Position numbers and translations under genes: made by a program
The notes under the pieces: generated by a model
Databases searched by the model: none
The model's input: only the letters and a program-made list of their open reading frames with translations
What the model was told of the DNA's origin: nothing
Assembly (NCBI RefSeq): GCF_030644205.1
Contig: NZ_CP128647.1
Span: forward strand, 744,001 to 808,000
Origin: Mogibacterium neglectum
GTDB lineage: Bacteria > Bacillota > Clostridia > Peptostreptococcales > Anaerovoracaceae
DNA: 64,000 nt
Direction of reading: 5' to 3'
Part shown: one piece after another, positions 11,652-20,681 of the stretch
How the letters are laid out: the number at the start of each line of letters is the position of its first letter
How positions within the stretch are numbered: position 1 is the first letter of the stretch

Positions 11652-13376
11652 ATGATTAGCATTGTAAAACGAATATTAAAAATATCAGGAAAGTATCAAA
11701 AAAATGTAATCCTTGGTCTTATATTTAGTGGATTAAAATCATTTTTCGTTTCTTTGATGTTGTTGGCGGTTTTACTGATTATGATTAATCTTGAACAGTT
11801 GAATATGACTATTATTATTCAGGCAACAGCAATTGTAGTTGTGAGTATATTCGGCAGATTCATATTTCAGTATCTTTGCGATAGAAAACTTAGTGCTTCA
11901 GGCTACGAGATTTTTAAGGATAAAAGAATTGAAATAGGCGAAAAATTAAAGAAAGCTCCGATGGGATATTTTTCAGAAAAAAACTTAGGGACAATTCAAG
12001 CTGTTTTAACGACAACTATTTCCGACTTAGAAGCTATGGCAATGCTTGCGATGAACTTTATTGTTGGTGGGTTTTTCCAAGCTCTAACTATGACAATCAT
12101 GTTATTAATCTTTTGTTTCCCGGTAGGGATGGTGTCTTTAATTGCGATAATCCTTGGAATAATTGTTCTTAAATTAATCACAAAGAAAACTGAAAAATAT
12201 TCTCCTATTATGCAAGATTCGCAGGAAATATTAGTTACAGAAGCAATTGAATATATCAGAGGAATTTCAGTGCTTCGTTCATTTAAGAAAGGGACTGATG
12301 GAAAAAACAAAGTTGAAAAAGCTTTTATGAGGAAATGCGAAGTTGATATAGAGGTCAATGAAGGTTCAGCTTATTTAATGAAATTATATGAAATGATTTT
12401 CAAGGTAGCAAGTTGTGCCTTAGTGTTTGTTGCTACGGTTTTATATATGAATTCACAAATTCCACTTTCATATGCACTGATGTTTATAGTATCTGCCTTT
12501 CTGATTTTTTTGGAATTGGAGTTGGTCAGCGATGGAGCTTTTTTAAGTAGGATGCTTGCAACACAACTTAATAGACTGGAATATATTTCGGATATACCTT
12601 CACTTGATGAGGGCGGAAAAGAAATTTCTTTGAACTCCTATGACATTGATTTGAAAGATGTTTGTTTCGGCTATGGAGAAAGGGAGATTTTGAATAATAT
12701 AAACTTGCAAATAAAGTCTAATAGCAGTTTAGCCATTGTGGGTGCTTCAGGTTCCGGGAAAACAACGCTATGTAATCTGATAGCAAGATTTTGGGATGTA
12801 AAAAAAGGTGAAGTTCTTATTGGTGGACATAATGTTAAGGATTTTACTTCTGAAAGCCTTTTAAAAAATATCAGTATGGTATTTCAGAAGGTGTATTTGT
12901 TTAATGACACGATTGAAAACAATATAAAATTTGGAAATCCAAACGCAACACATGATGAGGTGGTGGAGGCTTGCAAGAAAGCTTGTTGCCACGATTTTAT
13001 AACAAGCCTTAGTGATGGATACGACACTGTTGTTGGTGAGGGTGGTTCAACTCTGTCGGGAGGAGAAAAACAAAGAATATCTATTGCAAGAGCTATTTTG
13101 AAAGATGCACCAATTATTATTCTTGATGAAGCAACTTCAAGTGTAGATCCTGAAAACGAGCATATGTTAATTAGTGCAATTAAGGAATTAACAAAAAATA
13201 AAACACTTATTAGTATTGCACATAGACTATCTACAGTAAGAGAAGCAGATCAAATTATTGTCATTGATAAAGGGAAAATTGTGCAACGAGGCAATCATAA
13301 GGAACTAATTGGTCAAGATGGAGTATATAAACATTTCATTGAAATTAAAAAACAATCTATTGGTTGGCAAATATAG
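11652..13376 (+). CDS. ABC half-transporter (permease-ATPase), second of a pair
   Basis: 574 aa. Same architecture as the preceding protein: membrane helices to about residue 300, Walker A GASGSGKTT (about 364), signature LSGGEKQR (about 467), Walker B IIILDEAT (about 486) and H-loop IAHRLST. The ATG follows the upstream stop immediately, behind AAAAGGAGGCG, so the two are translated together and should form a heterodimer. It lies directly before the ECF ATPase gene. Exporter or YbtQ-type importer cannot be decided from sequence alone. Confidence 0.85.
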   Translation: MISIVKRILKISGKYQKNVILGLIFSGLKSFFVSLMLLAVLLIMINLEQLNMTIIIQATAIVVVSIFGRFIFQYLCDRKLSASGYEIFKDKRIEIGEKLKKAPMGYFSEKNLGTIQAVLTTTISDLEAMAMLAMNFIVGGFFQALTMTIMLLIFCFPVGMVSLIAIILGIIVLKLITKKTEKYSPIMQDSQEILVTEAIEYIRGISVLRSFKKGTDGKNKVEKAFMRKCEVDIEVNEGSAYLMKLYEMIFKVASCALVFVATVLYMNSQIPLSYALMFIVSAFLIFLELELVSDGAFLSRMLATQLNRLEYISDIPSLDEGGKEISLNSYDIDLKDVCFGYGEREILNNINLQIKSNSSLAIVGASGSGKTTLCNLIARFWDVKKGEVLIGGHNVKDFTSESLLKNISMVFQKVYLFNDTIENNIKFGNPNATHDEVVEACKKACCHDFITSLSDGYDTVVGEGGSTLSGGEKQRISIARAILKDAPIIILDEATSSVDPENEHMLISAIKELTKNKTLISIAHRLSTVREADQIIVIDKGKIVQRGNHKELIGQDGVYKHFIEIKKQSIGWQI

Positions 13377-13384
13377 GTGATGAA

Positions 13385-14893
13385 ATGGGAGATGTAGTTA
13401 TTGATTTTGACAATGTAAGTTTCAGTTATGGAACACAAACAGAAGGGAGTCTCAGAAATATAAATTTCAAAGTTAAAGAAGGAGAATTTATTTTGCTTAC
13501 TGGTCAGTCTGGTTCAGGGAAAACAACTGTTACAAGATTGATAAACGGCTTAATTCCACATTTCTTTGAAGGGGTTTTAACTGGAACTGTGAAAGTGTTA
13601 GGAAGTGATATAAAAACTATTACTCCCGGAGAAATGGGGAAAAATATTGCTTCTATATTTCAAAATCCACGAAGTCAATTTTTTGCAACGAATAGTACCA
13701 AGGAAGTGGCATTTGCTCTTGAAAATTATGGAATAGATAGAGATGAAATGATAGATAGAGTGAATTGTGCATTTCACGATTTAGAAGCTGAAAATCTTAT
13801 GGATAGGGATATGTTTTCTTTATCTAGTGGTGAAAAACAGAAGATAGCGATTATAGCTGCAAAAACTTTGAATCCCAAGATTTATGTTTTTGACGAGCCA
13901 TCTGCAAATTTAGATATTCATTCAATTATTAAATTGAAAAAAATTATGGAGTGGTTAAAGAAACAGGGACATACAGTAATTGTTTCAGAGCATAGATTGT
14001 TCTATTTAAAAAATTTAGTAGATAAATGCCTAATAATGAAAGATGGAAAAATTGATAGAGAATTAAAGAAAAATGATATTGATAACTTGAATGATTCAGA
14101 TATTAGAGCGTATAAACTTCGAACATTTAAGTTAAGTAATATTAAATATGAACTAAAGGATAATCTTATTGTTAACAAGCAAAATGCAGATTTTAAAGTG
14201 GAAAATTTATCTTTTTCCTATGATGTCAATCATTCTGTTTTGAGTAATTGTAATTTAGAAGGGAATTTTGGTGAAACAGTAGCTATAGTTGGACACAATG
14301 GAAACGGCAAAACGACATTAGGTAAAATAATGTCAGGATTACTAAAAGCAAGAAGTGGACAATTTTTTATTGAAGGTAAATATACAAAGCAAAAGAACTT
14401 ATATAAAAGTGTATATTTTGTAATGCAAGATGCAGATTATCAATTGTACTCCGATTCTGTTGTTTCTGAGTTAATGCTCAGTTCTATGAATAGTATTAAG
14501 CAAAATGATGAAAAAATAGAAAATGCGATAACTTTATTGAATATTTCATCATTCAGAAATAGACATCCGCAAAGCTTATCAGGAGGGCAAAAGCAGCGAG
14601 TTACTATTGCAGCTGCAATAGCTTCAAACAAAAAAATTCTGATTTTTGATGAGCCAACCAGTGGACTTGATTATGAAAATATGAAAGTCGTATCTGAAGC
14701 AATTAATACTCTTCGTAAAAAAGGAATACTGATTTTTGTTATTTCTCATGATTTAGAATTTTTAAGTAGAGTAGCAACTAAAGCAGTTTTTATAGAAAAT
14801 AATACTGTTAGCAAAAGGATAAATTTAAAGAAAAGTGATGGGTTTGAAACAATAAAAAGATTTTTACTACAGAGTGAGGGATATGAAGAATGA
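13385..14893 (+). CDS. ECF transporter duplicated ATPase (EcfA-EcfA' fusion)
   Basis: About 502 aa with two complete ABC ATPase domains in tandem: Walker A GQSGSGKTT with signature LSSGEKQK in the first half, and GHNGNGKTT with LSGGQKQR in the second. Such fusions serve as the paired ATPases of energy-coupling-factor importers. The open frame begins at 13364 inside the previous gene; I prefer the ATG at 13385 because AGGTGA lies just upstream. The stop overlaps the EcfT start (ATGA), showing translational coupling. It powers uptake by the T and S proteins that follow. Confidence 0.85.
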   Translation: MGDVVIDFDNVSFSYGTQTEGSLRNINFKVKEGEFILLTGQSGSGKTTVTRLINGLIPHFFEGVLTGTVKVLGSDIKTITPGEMGKNIASIFQNPRSQFFATNSTKEVAFALENYGIDRDEMIDRVNCAFHDLEAENLMDRDMFSLSSGEKQKIAIIAAKTLNPKIYVFDEPSANLDIHSIIKLKKIMEWLKKQGHTVIVSEHRLFYLKNLVDKCLIMKDGKIDRELKKNDIDNLNDSDIRAYKLRTFKLSNIKYELKDNLIVNKQNADFKVENLSFSYDVNHSVLSNCNLEGNFGETVAIVGHNGNGKTTLGKIMSGLLKARSGQFFIEGKYTKQKNLYKSVYFVMQDADYQLYSDSVVSELMLSSMNSIKQNDEKIENAITLLNISSFRNRHPQSLSGGQKQRVTIAAAIASNKKILIFDEPTSGLDYENMKVVSEAINTLRKKGILIFVISHDLEFLSRVATKAVFIENNTVSKRINLKKSDGFETIKRFLLQSEGYEE

Positions 14894-15591
14894 GCAAATC
14901 TTGTAAACAAAATGGAATAAGATATGATCCAAGAATTAAGTTGTTACAAGTTTTAATTATAGGGGTTTTAGTATTTACTTTGACTGGTAAAAAGTATGAA
15001 GTTCTACTTTTTTTGTCAGTATTTGCATATGGAATGATAAGCGGCATATACAAAACTTGTTTTAAATTTTTAGCTTTATATATAGTGTTGTTTATGGTAG
15101 CGGAAATAAGTCCATTATTTATTTCAACTACAATACACTATTTTTTCCTATGTTTTATAACATTGACTCTTGCAGCTATAAATATGATTAGAACAAGTGA
15201 AATATCTGAAGTATTAGCTTCCTTGCAAAATATGAAAATTCCATATTATATAAACATTCCACTAGCTGTTATATTAAGGTTTTTTCCTACTCTAAAACAG
15301 GATATTACTTGTATAAAGCAGGGAATTAAGACTAGAGGGATTGATATTTCTTTCCTTGGATTTTTAAAACATCCTTTTAAAGTTTATGAAATGATGTTGA
15401 TTCCTATGTTAATGCGAATGTTATGTACTGCAACTGAGTTGTCGGCATCTGTTGAGACACGAGGACTTGGAGTTTCGTGTAAAAAAACTAGTTATACAGA
15501 AGTCAAATTTCGTATGCTTGATATGTTATTGCTAGTAATAATGATGGTATTTTATCTAGCTATCATCATTATGAAAATAAAAAATATTTAA
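14890..15591 (+). CDS. ECF transporter transmembrane component EcfT
   Basis: 233 aa, several hydrophobic helices. It carries the coupling-helix motifs expected of EcfT: an ARG-type KTRGID at about 150 and a second ETRGLG at about 195, which contact the ATPases. It overlaps the ATPase gene by 4 bp and is followed 17 bp later by the S component. Family CbiQ/EcfT; the protein sits in the cytoplasmic membrane and links substrate binding to ATP hydrolysis. Confidence 0.85.
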   Translation: MSKSCKQNGIRYDPRIKLLQVLIIGVLVFTLTGKKYEVLLFLSVFAYGMISGIYKTCFKFLALYIVLFMVAEISPLFISTTIHYFFLCFITLTLAAINMIRTSEISEVLASLQNMKIPYYINIPLAVILRFFPTLKQDITCIKQGIKTRGIDISFLGFLKHPFKVYEMMLIPMLMRMLCTATELSASVETRGLGVSCKKTSYTEVKFRMLDMLLLVIMMVFYLAIIIMKIKNI

Positions 15592-15608
15592 AAACAAGGA
15601 GAATAATT

Positions 15609-16190
15609 ATGGAAGAAAAAAAGAATTTTCAAATTAAAGATTTAATTATTACAGCACTAATGGTGTTATGCTCACAGGTTTTATATAGAGTGTTATCTTT
15701 TCTGTTCATATCGCCATACACAATGCTATTAGTAGTTCCGATATGGTCAATTATTGGAGCAATTGCCTATTTCTTAGTACCGGTAAAAACAAAAAATCCA
15801 TGGATGATTTTATTATTTTGTGTACTTACAAGCATTATAGGTTTTTATCCACCATATATCATTAGTTGTATATTTGCCGGGATTATAGCTATGTTGATTG
15901 CAAGAACAAAAGGGGTTGGCAATTATAAAGGATTAACAATTGGATATATGATATTTTGTGTTCTCGCCGGCTTTGGTGGAATGTATGTACCATTTCTTTT
16001 TTATGCAGATCAAACACTTAAATCTTATGAAAAAATGTTTGGGAGCGAATATTTAGGTACATTAACTAAAATTGTTTCTCCTATGACTACAGCAATAATG
16101 CTTATTGTAATAGCCATTTGCGGATTGATTGGAGCAGTAATTTCTAAGAAACTATTGAAGAAACATTTTGAAAAAGCAGGAATGATTTAA
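15609..16190 (+). CDS. ECF substrate-binding component, MptD/Trep_Strep type
   Basis: 193 aa, five to six hydrophobic helices with short loops, the size of an S component. Sequence style (ITALMVLCSQVLYRVLSF, FAGIIAMLIARTKG) matches the Trep_Strep/MptD family of putative ECF S proteins. It determines substrate choice of the importer encoded by the two genes upstream. RBS AAGGAGAA. It is the last gene of the operon, followed by a terminator at 16363. The substrate is not known; a chelated metal or siderophore-like ligand is only an inference from the linked ABC pair. Confidence 0.75.
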   Translation: MEEKKNFQIKDLIITALMVLCSQVLYRVLSFLFISPYTMLLVVPIWSIIGAIAYFLVPVKTKNPWMILLFCVLTSIIGFYPPYIISCIFAGIIAMLIARTKGVGNYKGLTIGYMIFCVLAGFGGMYVPFLFYADQTLKSYEKMFGSEYLGTLTKIVSPMTTAIMLIVIAICGLIGAVISKKLLKKHFEKAGMI

Positions 16191-16243
16191 TCAATCTTTA
16201 TTTGTGAGGGGAAAAAATGGATTAAATAATGGAGGTAATTGCT

Positions 16244-16297
16244 ATGTATTATTTAGGGTCTGTTATTCATATAGAAAAAAACGATAGACCTTTTTGA
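16244..16297 (+). CDS. Tiny 17-aa reading frame or remnant
   Basis: MYYLGSVIHIEKNDRPF with a very good RBS (ATGGAGGTAATTGCT) after the ECF operon. The stop comes right after what reads like the start of a longer conserved protein, so it may be a truncated gene. No function can be given. Confidence 0.25.
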   Translation: MYYLGSVIHIEKNDRPF

Positions 16298-16362
16298 TAC
16301 TGGTAATTACCATAAAAAATCAAATTTAAAATATAAGGAAAGAGCAAGTTTCTTTCATTTTA

Positions 16363-16402
16363 GAGGACTTATTATGCCTATGTGCAGAAGTCCTCCTTTT
16401 TT
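16363..16402 (+). terminator. Terminator after the transporter operon
   Basis: GAGGACTT (16363-16370) pairs with AAGTCCTC (16388-16395), followed by CTTTTTT. Confidence 0.8.
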
Positions 16403-16441
16403 GTCTAAAAACGCAGACAAAAAAGAAATGGAGGAAATAAA

Positions 16442-16852
16442 ATGTCAAAAGAATATTACCTTTATGTCAACGGACAAAGGGTTAAAGTCAGTGAGCAGAT
16501 ATATAAAGTCTACTGGCGAGAAAAAGAACACGAAAAATATTTAGAGCAGGTGGACAAGAAAAACCACTTGCTCTTTTTTTCATCATTGGATCATGACGGA
16601 CATTTTGCAGATAGCATTATTGATGAAAGCGTTGATGTAGAAAAGATTGTGGAAACACAGATGATGATTGAAGCAGTCAGAAATGCTATATCAAGGCTCA
16701 ATGCAGAAGAAAGAGATATTATTGAACGCTTATATTTCAATGATGAAACAGTTCGTTCAGTGGCAAAGCTCAAAAGTATTACACATCCAGCTTTAATCAA
16801 AAGAAGAAACAAAATTCTTGAAAAGCTGAAAAAGATTATCGAAGAACTTTAA
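16442..16852 (+). CDS. Sigma-70 region-4-like regulator of ICE-1
   Basis: 136 aa. The C-terminal part (about 78-132) looks like sigma region 4: AISRLNAEERDIIERLYFND then a helix-turn-helix and a basic tail RRNKILEKLKKIIEEL. The N-terminus (YYLYVNGQRVKVSEQIYKVYWR) is typical of small sigma-like regulators carried by Firmicutes conjugative transposons. RBS ATGGAGGA. Stands between the cargo and the recombinase gene, so it may control the excision/transfer genes. Target promoters unknown. Confidence 0.75.
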   Translation: MSKEYYLYVNGQRVKVSEQIYKVYWREKEHEKYLEQVDKKNHLLFFSSLDHDGHFADSIIDESVDVEKIVETQMMIEAVRNAISRLNAEERDIIERLYFNDETVRSVAKLKSITHPALIKRRNKILEKLKKIIEEL

Positions 16853-17338
16853 AACTTCGGTAACCAAAGGGGTCAAATTTTCCTTATGTAAAGTGAAGGG
16901 GAGTTTGACCTCCTTTACTTTCTTGGGTAAGAGATACGCCTGCTTATGGCAAATAGGAAAATGTAGAGAAAACAATCCCTTTCAAATATTGCTCTTTGAC
17001 AACTGAATAGACCAAGGTAGGACTTTATCTGCTTGTGGAGAATTATGACTTACGCCATGACCTTTCTGCTGAAAGCAATTTCGGTTTTATGAATACTGGG
17101 TTAGCCAAGGATACAAGAAAGTGAGCGATAAATAAGAATACATAAAAAACAGAGGTGGCAATCTGTTCGATGATACAAGTAGTGACAATGATACTTCAAT
17201 AGTTTAAGCTGCCTCGTCTGGAATAAGGGGCAGAGGTGAGATTCCTATGTAGCAGCCAATGCACCTACCAATGTCATAAAACTTAGTAAGAAAAATAATA
17301 TGTGATTATAAAGAATTTAAATAGGAGGAGGTGTATTA
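16853..17338 (+). other. 486-bp untranslated region between the sigma-like gene and the recombinase module
   Basis: No convincing reading frame. A terminator-like hairpin pairs AGG-GGTCAAA (16868-16877) with TTTGACC-TCCT (16904-16914). The rest (about 16980-17300) is not AT-rich filler: it is of mixed composition with short potential stems and could hold a structured RNA or recombination site. I do not recognise an RNA family in it. Confidence 0.4.
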
Positions 17339-17503
17339 GTGGATAATGACTGGAATGGATTGGCTGATTTGATAGCAAATCTGATTACAAAATATGCTGG
17401 AGTTTTAGATTTAGATAATCTTCCAAATCCAACTCCAGTAAAAAATACAGAAGGTAAAAATAAATTTGACATGGCAAAAACACAGATTGAGAAAAAGCAA
17501 TAA
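17339..17503 (+). CDS. 54-aa hypothetical protein upstream of the recombinase
   Basis: GTG start preceded by ATAGGAGGAGGTG, a near-perfect RBS, which argues for real translation. The product begins MDNDWNGLADLIANLITKYA and is acidic at the N-terminus, proline-containing in the middle (NLPNPTP) and lysine-rich at the end. It ends 87 bp before the serine recombinase. Position suggests an accessory (excisionase-like or regulatory) peptide, but it has no recognisable DNA-binding motif and I assign no function. Confidence 0.6.
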   Translation: MDNDWNGLADLIANLITKYAGVLDLDNLPNPTPVKNTEGKNKFDMAKTQIEKKQ

Positions 17504-17590
17504 AAGTGATATAATATACTTGATATATAAGTCCAAACTATAATTGGTAAAAATATAAAGATATAGAAAAAGGATATTGAGGTTAATGCT

Positions 17591-19282
17591 ATGTCAAAAG
17601 AAAAAATAAAAGTATACCTCTATACAAGAGTATCTACATCAATACAGATAGACGGTTATTCTTTAGAGGCACAAAAATCAAGAATGAAAGCTTTCGCTCT
17701 TTATAATGATTATGAAATTGTTGGAGAATACGAAGATGCAGGAAAGTCTGGAAAATCTATTGAGGGAAGAATACAGTTTACTCGCATGATGGAAGATATA
17801 AAATCCGGAAAGGATGGAGTATCTTTTGTTCTTGTGTTTAAGCTGTCAAGATTTGCAAGAAATGCTGCTGATGTTTTATCAACTCTACAAACAATGCAAG
17901 ATTTTGGAGTCAATTTGATTTGTGTTGAGGATGGGATTGATTCATCTAAAGATGCAGGTAAATTGATGATTTCAGTTTTATCAGCTGTGGCTGAAATTGA
18001 AAGGGAAAATATTCGTGTTCAAACGATGGAAGGGCGTATTCAAAAGGCAAGAGAAGGCAAATGGAATGGAGGGTTTGCTCCTTACGGTTATCAATTGATT
18101 GATGGGAAATTGATAATCAATGAGGAAGAAGCAGTTGCGATACGAACTATTTTTGATCAGTATGTAAATACAACAATTGGAGCCAATGGACTTTCTAAAT
18201 ACTTAGAAAATCATGGTATAAGAAAAATTCCAAGACAAAATGGGAAAAATCCATTATTTGATGCGGGTCTTATAAGAAAGATATTAAAGAATCCAGTATA
18301 TAACGGGAAGATAGCCTTTGGAAGAAGAACTTTAGAAAAAGTTCATGGTACAAGAAATGAATATAAGCAAGTTGAACAAGATGAATATTTAATAGCTGAA
18401 GGTATTCATGAAGCAATAATTTCTGATGAGTTGTGGCAGGCTGCTCAGGTTAAGTTAAAATCTCAAGCAAAGAAATATGAGCATGTGAATAAGGGAAAAG
18501 ATGTTAGAACTCATTTGTTATCAGGAATTGTAAAATGCCCGATATGTGGAGTGGGAATGTTTGGAAACAAGTGTATCAAGAAAAAGAAAGATGGTACAAA
18601 GTATAAAGATTTTTATTATTATGGTTGTAAACATAGGCAGATGATAAGAGGTCATAAGTGTACTTTCAGTAAGCAGATCAGAGAAGAATTGTTAGATGAT
18701 GCAGTTGCTGAGGTAATTATAAAGATAGTAAGCAATCCCAAATTTGCTTCTATGATGCAAGAAAAAATTAACATGAAGGTAGATACCTCTGAAATAGAAA
18801 AAGAGATAGATAATTACCAGAAAGAATTGAGGAAGAGCCATTCTACGAAATTTAAGCTAATTGAGGAAATAGATAATTTAGATGCTGATGATAAGCACTA
18901 CAAACGAAGAAAACAGGACTTAGACGATAGACTTTATCGTATGTATGATAAGATTGAAGACTTAGAATCATCGTTAATTGATGCGAAAGCAAAGAAACAA
19001 ACTATTGAAGCTGAGAAACTTACAGGAGATAACATATATAAGATTTTGATCTATTTTGATAAACTTTACAAGGTAATGAATGATGTAGAGCGTAGACAGT
19101 TAATTACAGCTTTGATTTCTGAAATTCAAATTTACGAAGAAAAGCAACCGAATGGGCAATGGCTAAAATCAATTACTTTTAAACTTCCTATCATCGATGA
19201 AGATTTAAATATAGGTTTGGACAATAATGAGCAAGTTGAAGCCGTAACACTACTCACAAGAACTGATAGTTATTGTGAGTAG
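17591..19282 (+). CDS. Large serine recombinase, probable integrase of ICE-1
   Basis: 563 aa. The N-terminal resolvase domain has the catalytic serine at S15 (YTRVSTS), followed by the conserved FARNAADV and AEIERENI stretches. Then come the recombinase domain (about 160-290), a zinc ribbon CPICGVGMFGNK...C (about 316-360), a long coiled coil (about 390-480), and a C-terminal VEAVTLLTRTDSYCE. This is the large serine recombinase family that integrates Tn5397-like elements without host factors. It sits at the right end of ICE-1 as usual. The last 45 bp and 76 bp downstream are repeated at 19471-19591, so the element end or a former neighbour is duplicated there. Confidence 0.9.
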   Translation: MSKEKIKVYLYTRVSTSIQIDGYSLEAQKSRMKAFALYNDYEIVGEYEDAGKSGKSIEGRIQFTRMMEDIKSGKDGVSFVLVFKLSRFARNAADVLSTLQTMQDFGVNLICVEDGIDSSKDAGKLMISVLSAVAEIERENIRVQTMEGRIQKAREGKWNGGFAPYGYQLIDGKLIINEEEAVAIRTIFDQYVNTTIGANGLSKYLENHGIRKIPRQNGKNPLFDAGLIRKILKNPVYNGKIAFGRRTLEKVHGTRNEYKQVEQDEYLIAEGIHEAIISDELWQAAQVKLKSQAKKYEHVNKGKDVRTHLLSGIVKCPICGVGMFGNKCIKKKKDGTKYKDFYYYGCKHRQMIRGHKCTFSKQIREELLDDAVAEVIIKIVSNPKFASMMQEKINMKVDTSEIEKEIDNYQKELRKSHSTKFKLIEEIDNLDADDKHYKRRKQDLDDRLYRMYDKIEDLESSLIDAKAKKQTIEAEKLTGDNIYKILIYFDKLYKVMNDVERRQLITALISEIQIYEEKQPNGQWLKSITFKLPIIDEDLNIGLDNNEQVEAVTLLTRTDSYCE

Positions 19283-19358
19283 ATGTACGTCTCACGCAAG
19301 GCACGCCAAAGAAAACGAGCGAAGTGAAGTTTGATTTGTAGCGGGCTACTGCGGAGGC
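19238..19358 (+). repeat. 121-bp direct repeat, copy A (end of recombinase gene and downstream)
   Basis: About 94 percent identical by eye to copy B at 19471-19591. Covers the last 15 codons of the recombinase, its stop, and a following stretch with GTAGATGTACGTCTCA. Confidence 0.85.
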
Positions 19359-19394
19359 ATAATAAAAAAACTAGTATCAGAAATGCAAACTAAA

Positions 19395-19415
19395 AGCTGG
19401 TACTGCCCACGCGAC
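19395..19415 (+). repeat. Short copy of the 74-bp spacer repeat
   Basis: 21 bp identical to the first 21 bp of the repeats at 19601 and 20536; the remainder is absent here. Confidence 0.75.
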
Positions 19416-19470
19416 AGCTGTCCAAGAGCAAGGAGCGAGGCGACGTTGCGATTGGAGACAGCGAACTGCT

Positions 19471-19591
19471 GAAGCCGTAACACTACTCGCAAGAACTGAA
19501 AGTTATTGTGAGTAGATGTACGTCTCATGCAAGGCACGCCAAAGAAAACGAGCGAAGTGAAATTTGATTTGTTGCGGGCTACTGCGGAAGC
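19471..19591 (+). repeat. 121-bp direct repeat, copy B (relic of a second recombinase 3' end)
   Basis: Encodes EAVTLLARTESYCE and a stop in a frame with no upstream recombinase, so it is the tail of another copy of this gene family left by an earlier insertion, deletion or tandem event. About seven mismatches to copy A. Confidence 0.8.
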
Positions 19592-19600
19592 CGAGAAAGT

Positions 19601-19674
19601 AGCTGGTACTGCCCACGCGACCTAATGAAGAAAACTTAGCCATTACACTTGAACATGAACTTGTCACAAAGTTT
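19601..19674 (+). repeat. 74-bp spacer repeat, copy 1
   Basis: Near-identical to 20536-20609 (about 3 mismatches). It reads through as RPNEENLA.TLEHELVTKF in one frame, so it may be the 3' end of a lost gene. Lies before the SAP-domain gene; copy 2 lies before the GNAT pseudogene. Confidence 0.8.
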
Positions 19675-19744
19675 GCTAAAGAGTTTATAATTATATAATG
19701 GGTATTATTTAAACAAAGAAAAATTAGAGGCTGGAGGTAAGTAG

Positions 19745-20362
19745 TTGAAAGATAATCGAGCGGATTTTATCAATATAAAATCATTTGAGGAATTTAACAG
19801 ATACTATTGGTATCGAGAAGAACTTTCGCAAATTTGTAAATCTCTTGGATTAGAATACAGAGGTACAAAACAGGAGCTGAATCATATTATAGAACAATAT
19901 TTCAAAGGAAATATAATAGAAAAGTCTGTAAGGAAAGTAAACAAAAAACAAGCCGAAGCGATAACCTTAAATACGCCGTTGCTTGAATGTGGCTTTTCCT
20001 TTAACCAAAAATTTCGAGAGTATTTTTCGGTTGTAACAGGTGTTGATCCATTCAAATTTAATGCTAATATGGCTACAGCTTGGCGAAAAGTAAAAGCTGA
20101 GAATGACTTAAACTTTACAATTCAAGATATGCTAAAAGTATACTATGGCGAGTCAGACTATGCTAAGTATGATCATTCAGTTTGTCAATGGAATCAATTC
20201 CTAAAGGACTTTTGCTCGGACGAATTTAGCGACTTTTATTCTAATAAGTTAAAAGTTGCTGCTATTCTATGGAAAGAAGTCAGAGATTCAACAAATGAAA
20301 AAACCTATTCAAGCCAACTTCTGGATGAGTATAGATACAAAATAGAGGAGTATCTAAAATAA
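19745..20362 (+). CDS. SAP-domain protein (DUF6434-like)
   Basis: 205 aa, TTG start behind CTGGAGGTAAGTAG. Residues about 10-55 (FNRYYWYREELSQICKSLGL then GTKQELNHIIEQYF) look like a SAP-type helix-extension-helix, a nucleic-acid binding motif. The C-terminal region, about 70-200, is rich in aromatic residues and resembles the DUF6434-linked proteins often found on Firmicutes mobile elements. Flanked on both sides by repeated spacer sequence, so it looks like a single-gene insert. Biological role unknown. Confidence 0.6.
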   Translation: MKDNRADFINIKSFEEFNRYYWYREELSQICKSLGLEYRGTKQELNHIIEQYFKGNIIEKSVRKVNKKQAEAITLNTPLLECGFSFNQKFREYFSVVTGVDPFKFNANMATAWRKVKAENDLNFTIQDMLKVYYGESDYAKYDHSVCQWNQFLKDFCSDEFSDFYSNKLKVAAILWKEVRDSTNEKTYSSQLLDEYRYKIEEYLK

Positions 20363-20364
20363 AC

Positions 20365-20378
20365 AAATCCCAGTTTGT
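20365..20378 (+). repeat. 14-bp boundary repeat after the SAP gene
   Basis: AAATCCCAGTTTGT lies three bases after the stop codon; the same 14 bp overlap the stop of the GNAT pseudogene (21224-21237). Confidence 0.6.
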
Positions 20379-20535
20379 CGATGTAATATCTTTTAACGAT
20401 ATCTTATGCTGTCGTTAAATAGTTTAGTGGATATGTTTCCACATACAGACAGGACTGCTGGACGTACTTAGTGTTCACTCGTTTCATGCTGAGGCAGTTG
20501 CCCTTTTAGTTAAGTCAGGTACTGACGCAAACAAA

Positions 20536-20609
20536 AGCTGGTACTGCCCACGCGACCTAATGAAGAAAACTTAGCCACTACACTTGATCATGAACTTGTC
20601 ACAAAGTTT
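20536..20609 (+). repeat. 74-bp spacer repeat, copy 2
   Basis: Second copy of the sequence at 19601-19674; here the same frame runs on to ...FILNKRQI and a stop. The 157 bp before it (20379-20535) contain no gene that I can see. Confidence 0.8.
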
Positions 20610-20681
20610 TCTAAGGTGTTTATGGAATTTATAATGAGATTTATTTTAAACAAAAGACAAATTTGAATTAAAGGAAGACAA

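Noticed and set aside
17591-19282. Prophage integrase
   Set aside because: The large serine recombinase could be phage-borne, but no phage structural or lysis gene is near and the upstream genes are conjugative-element genes.
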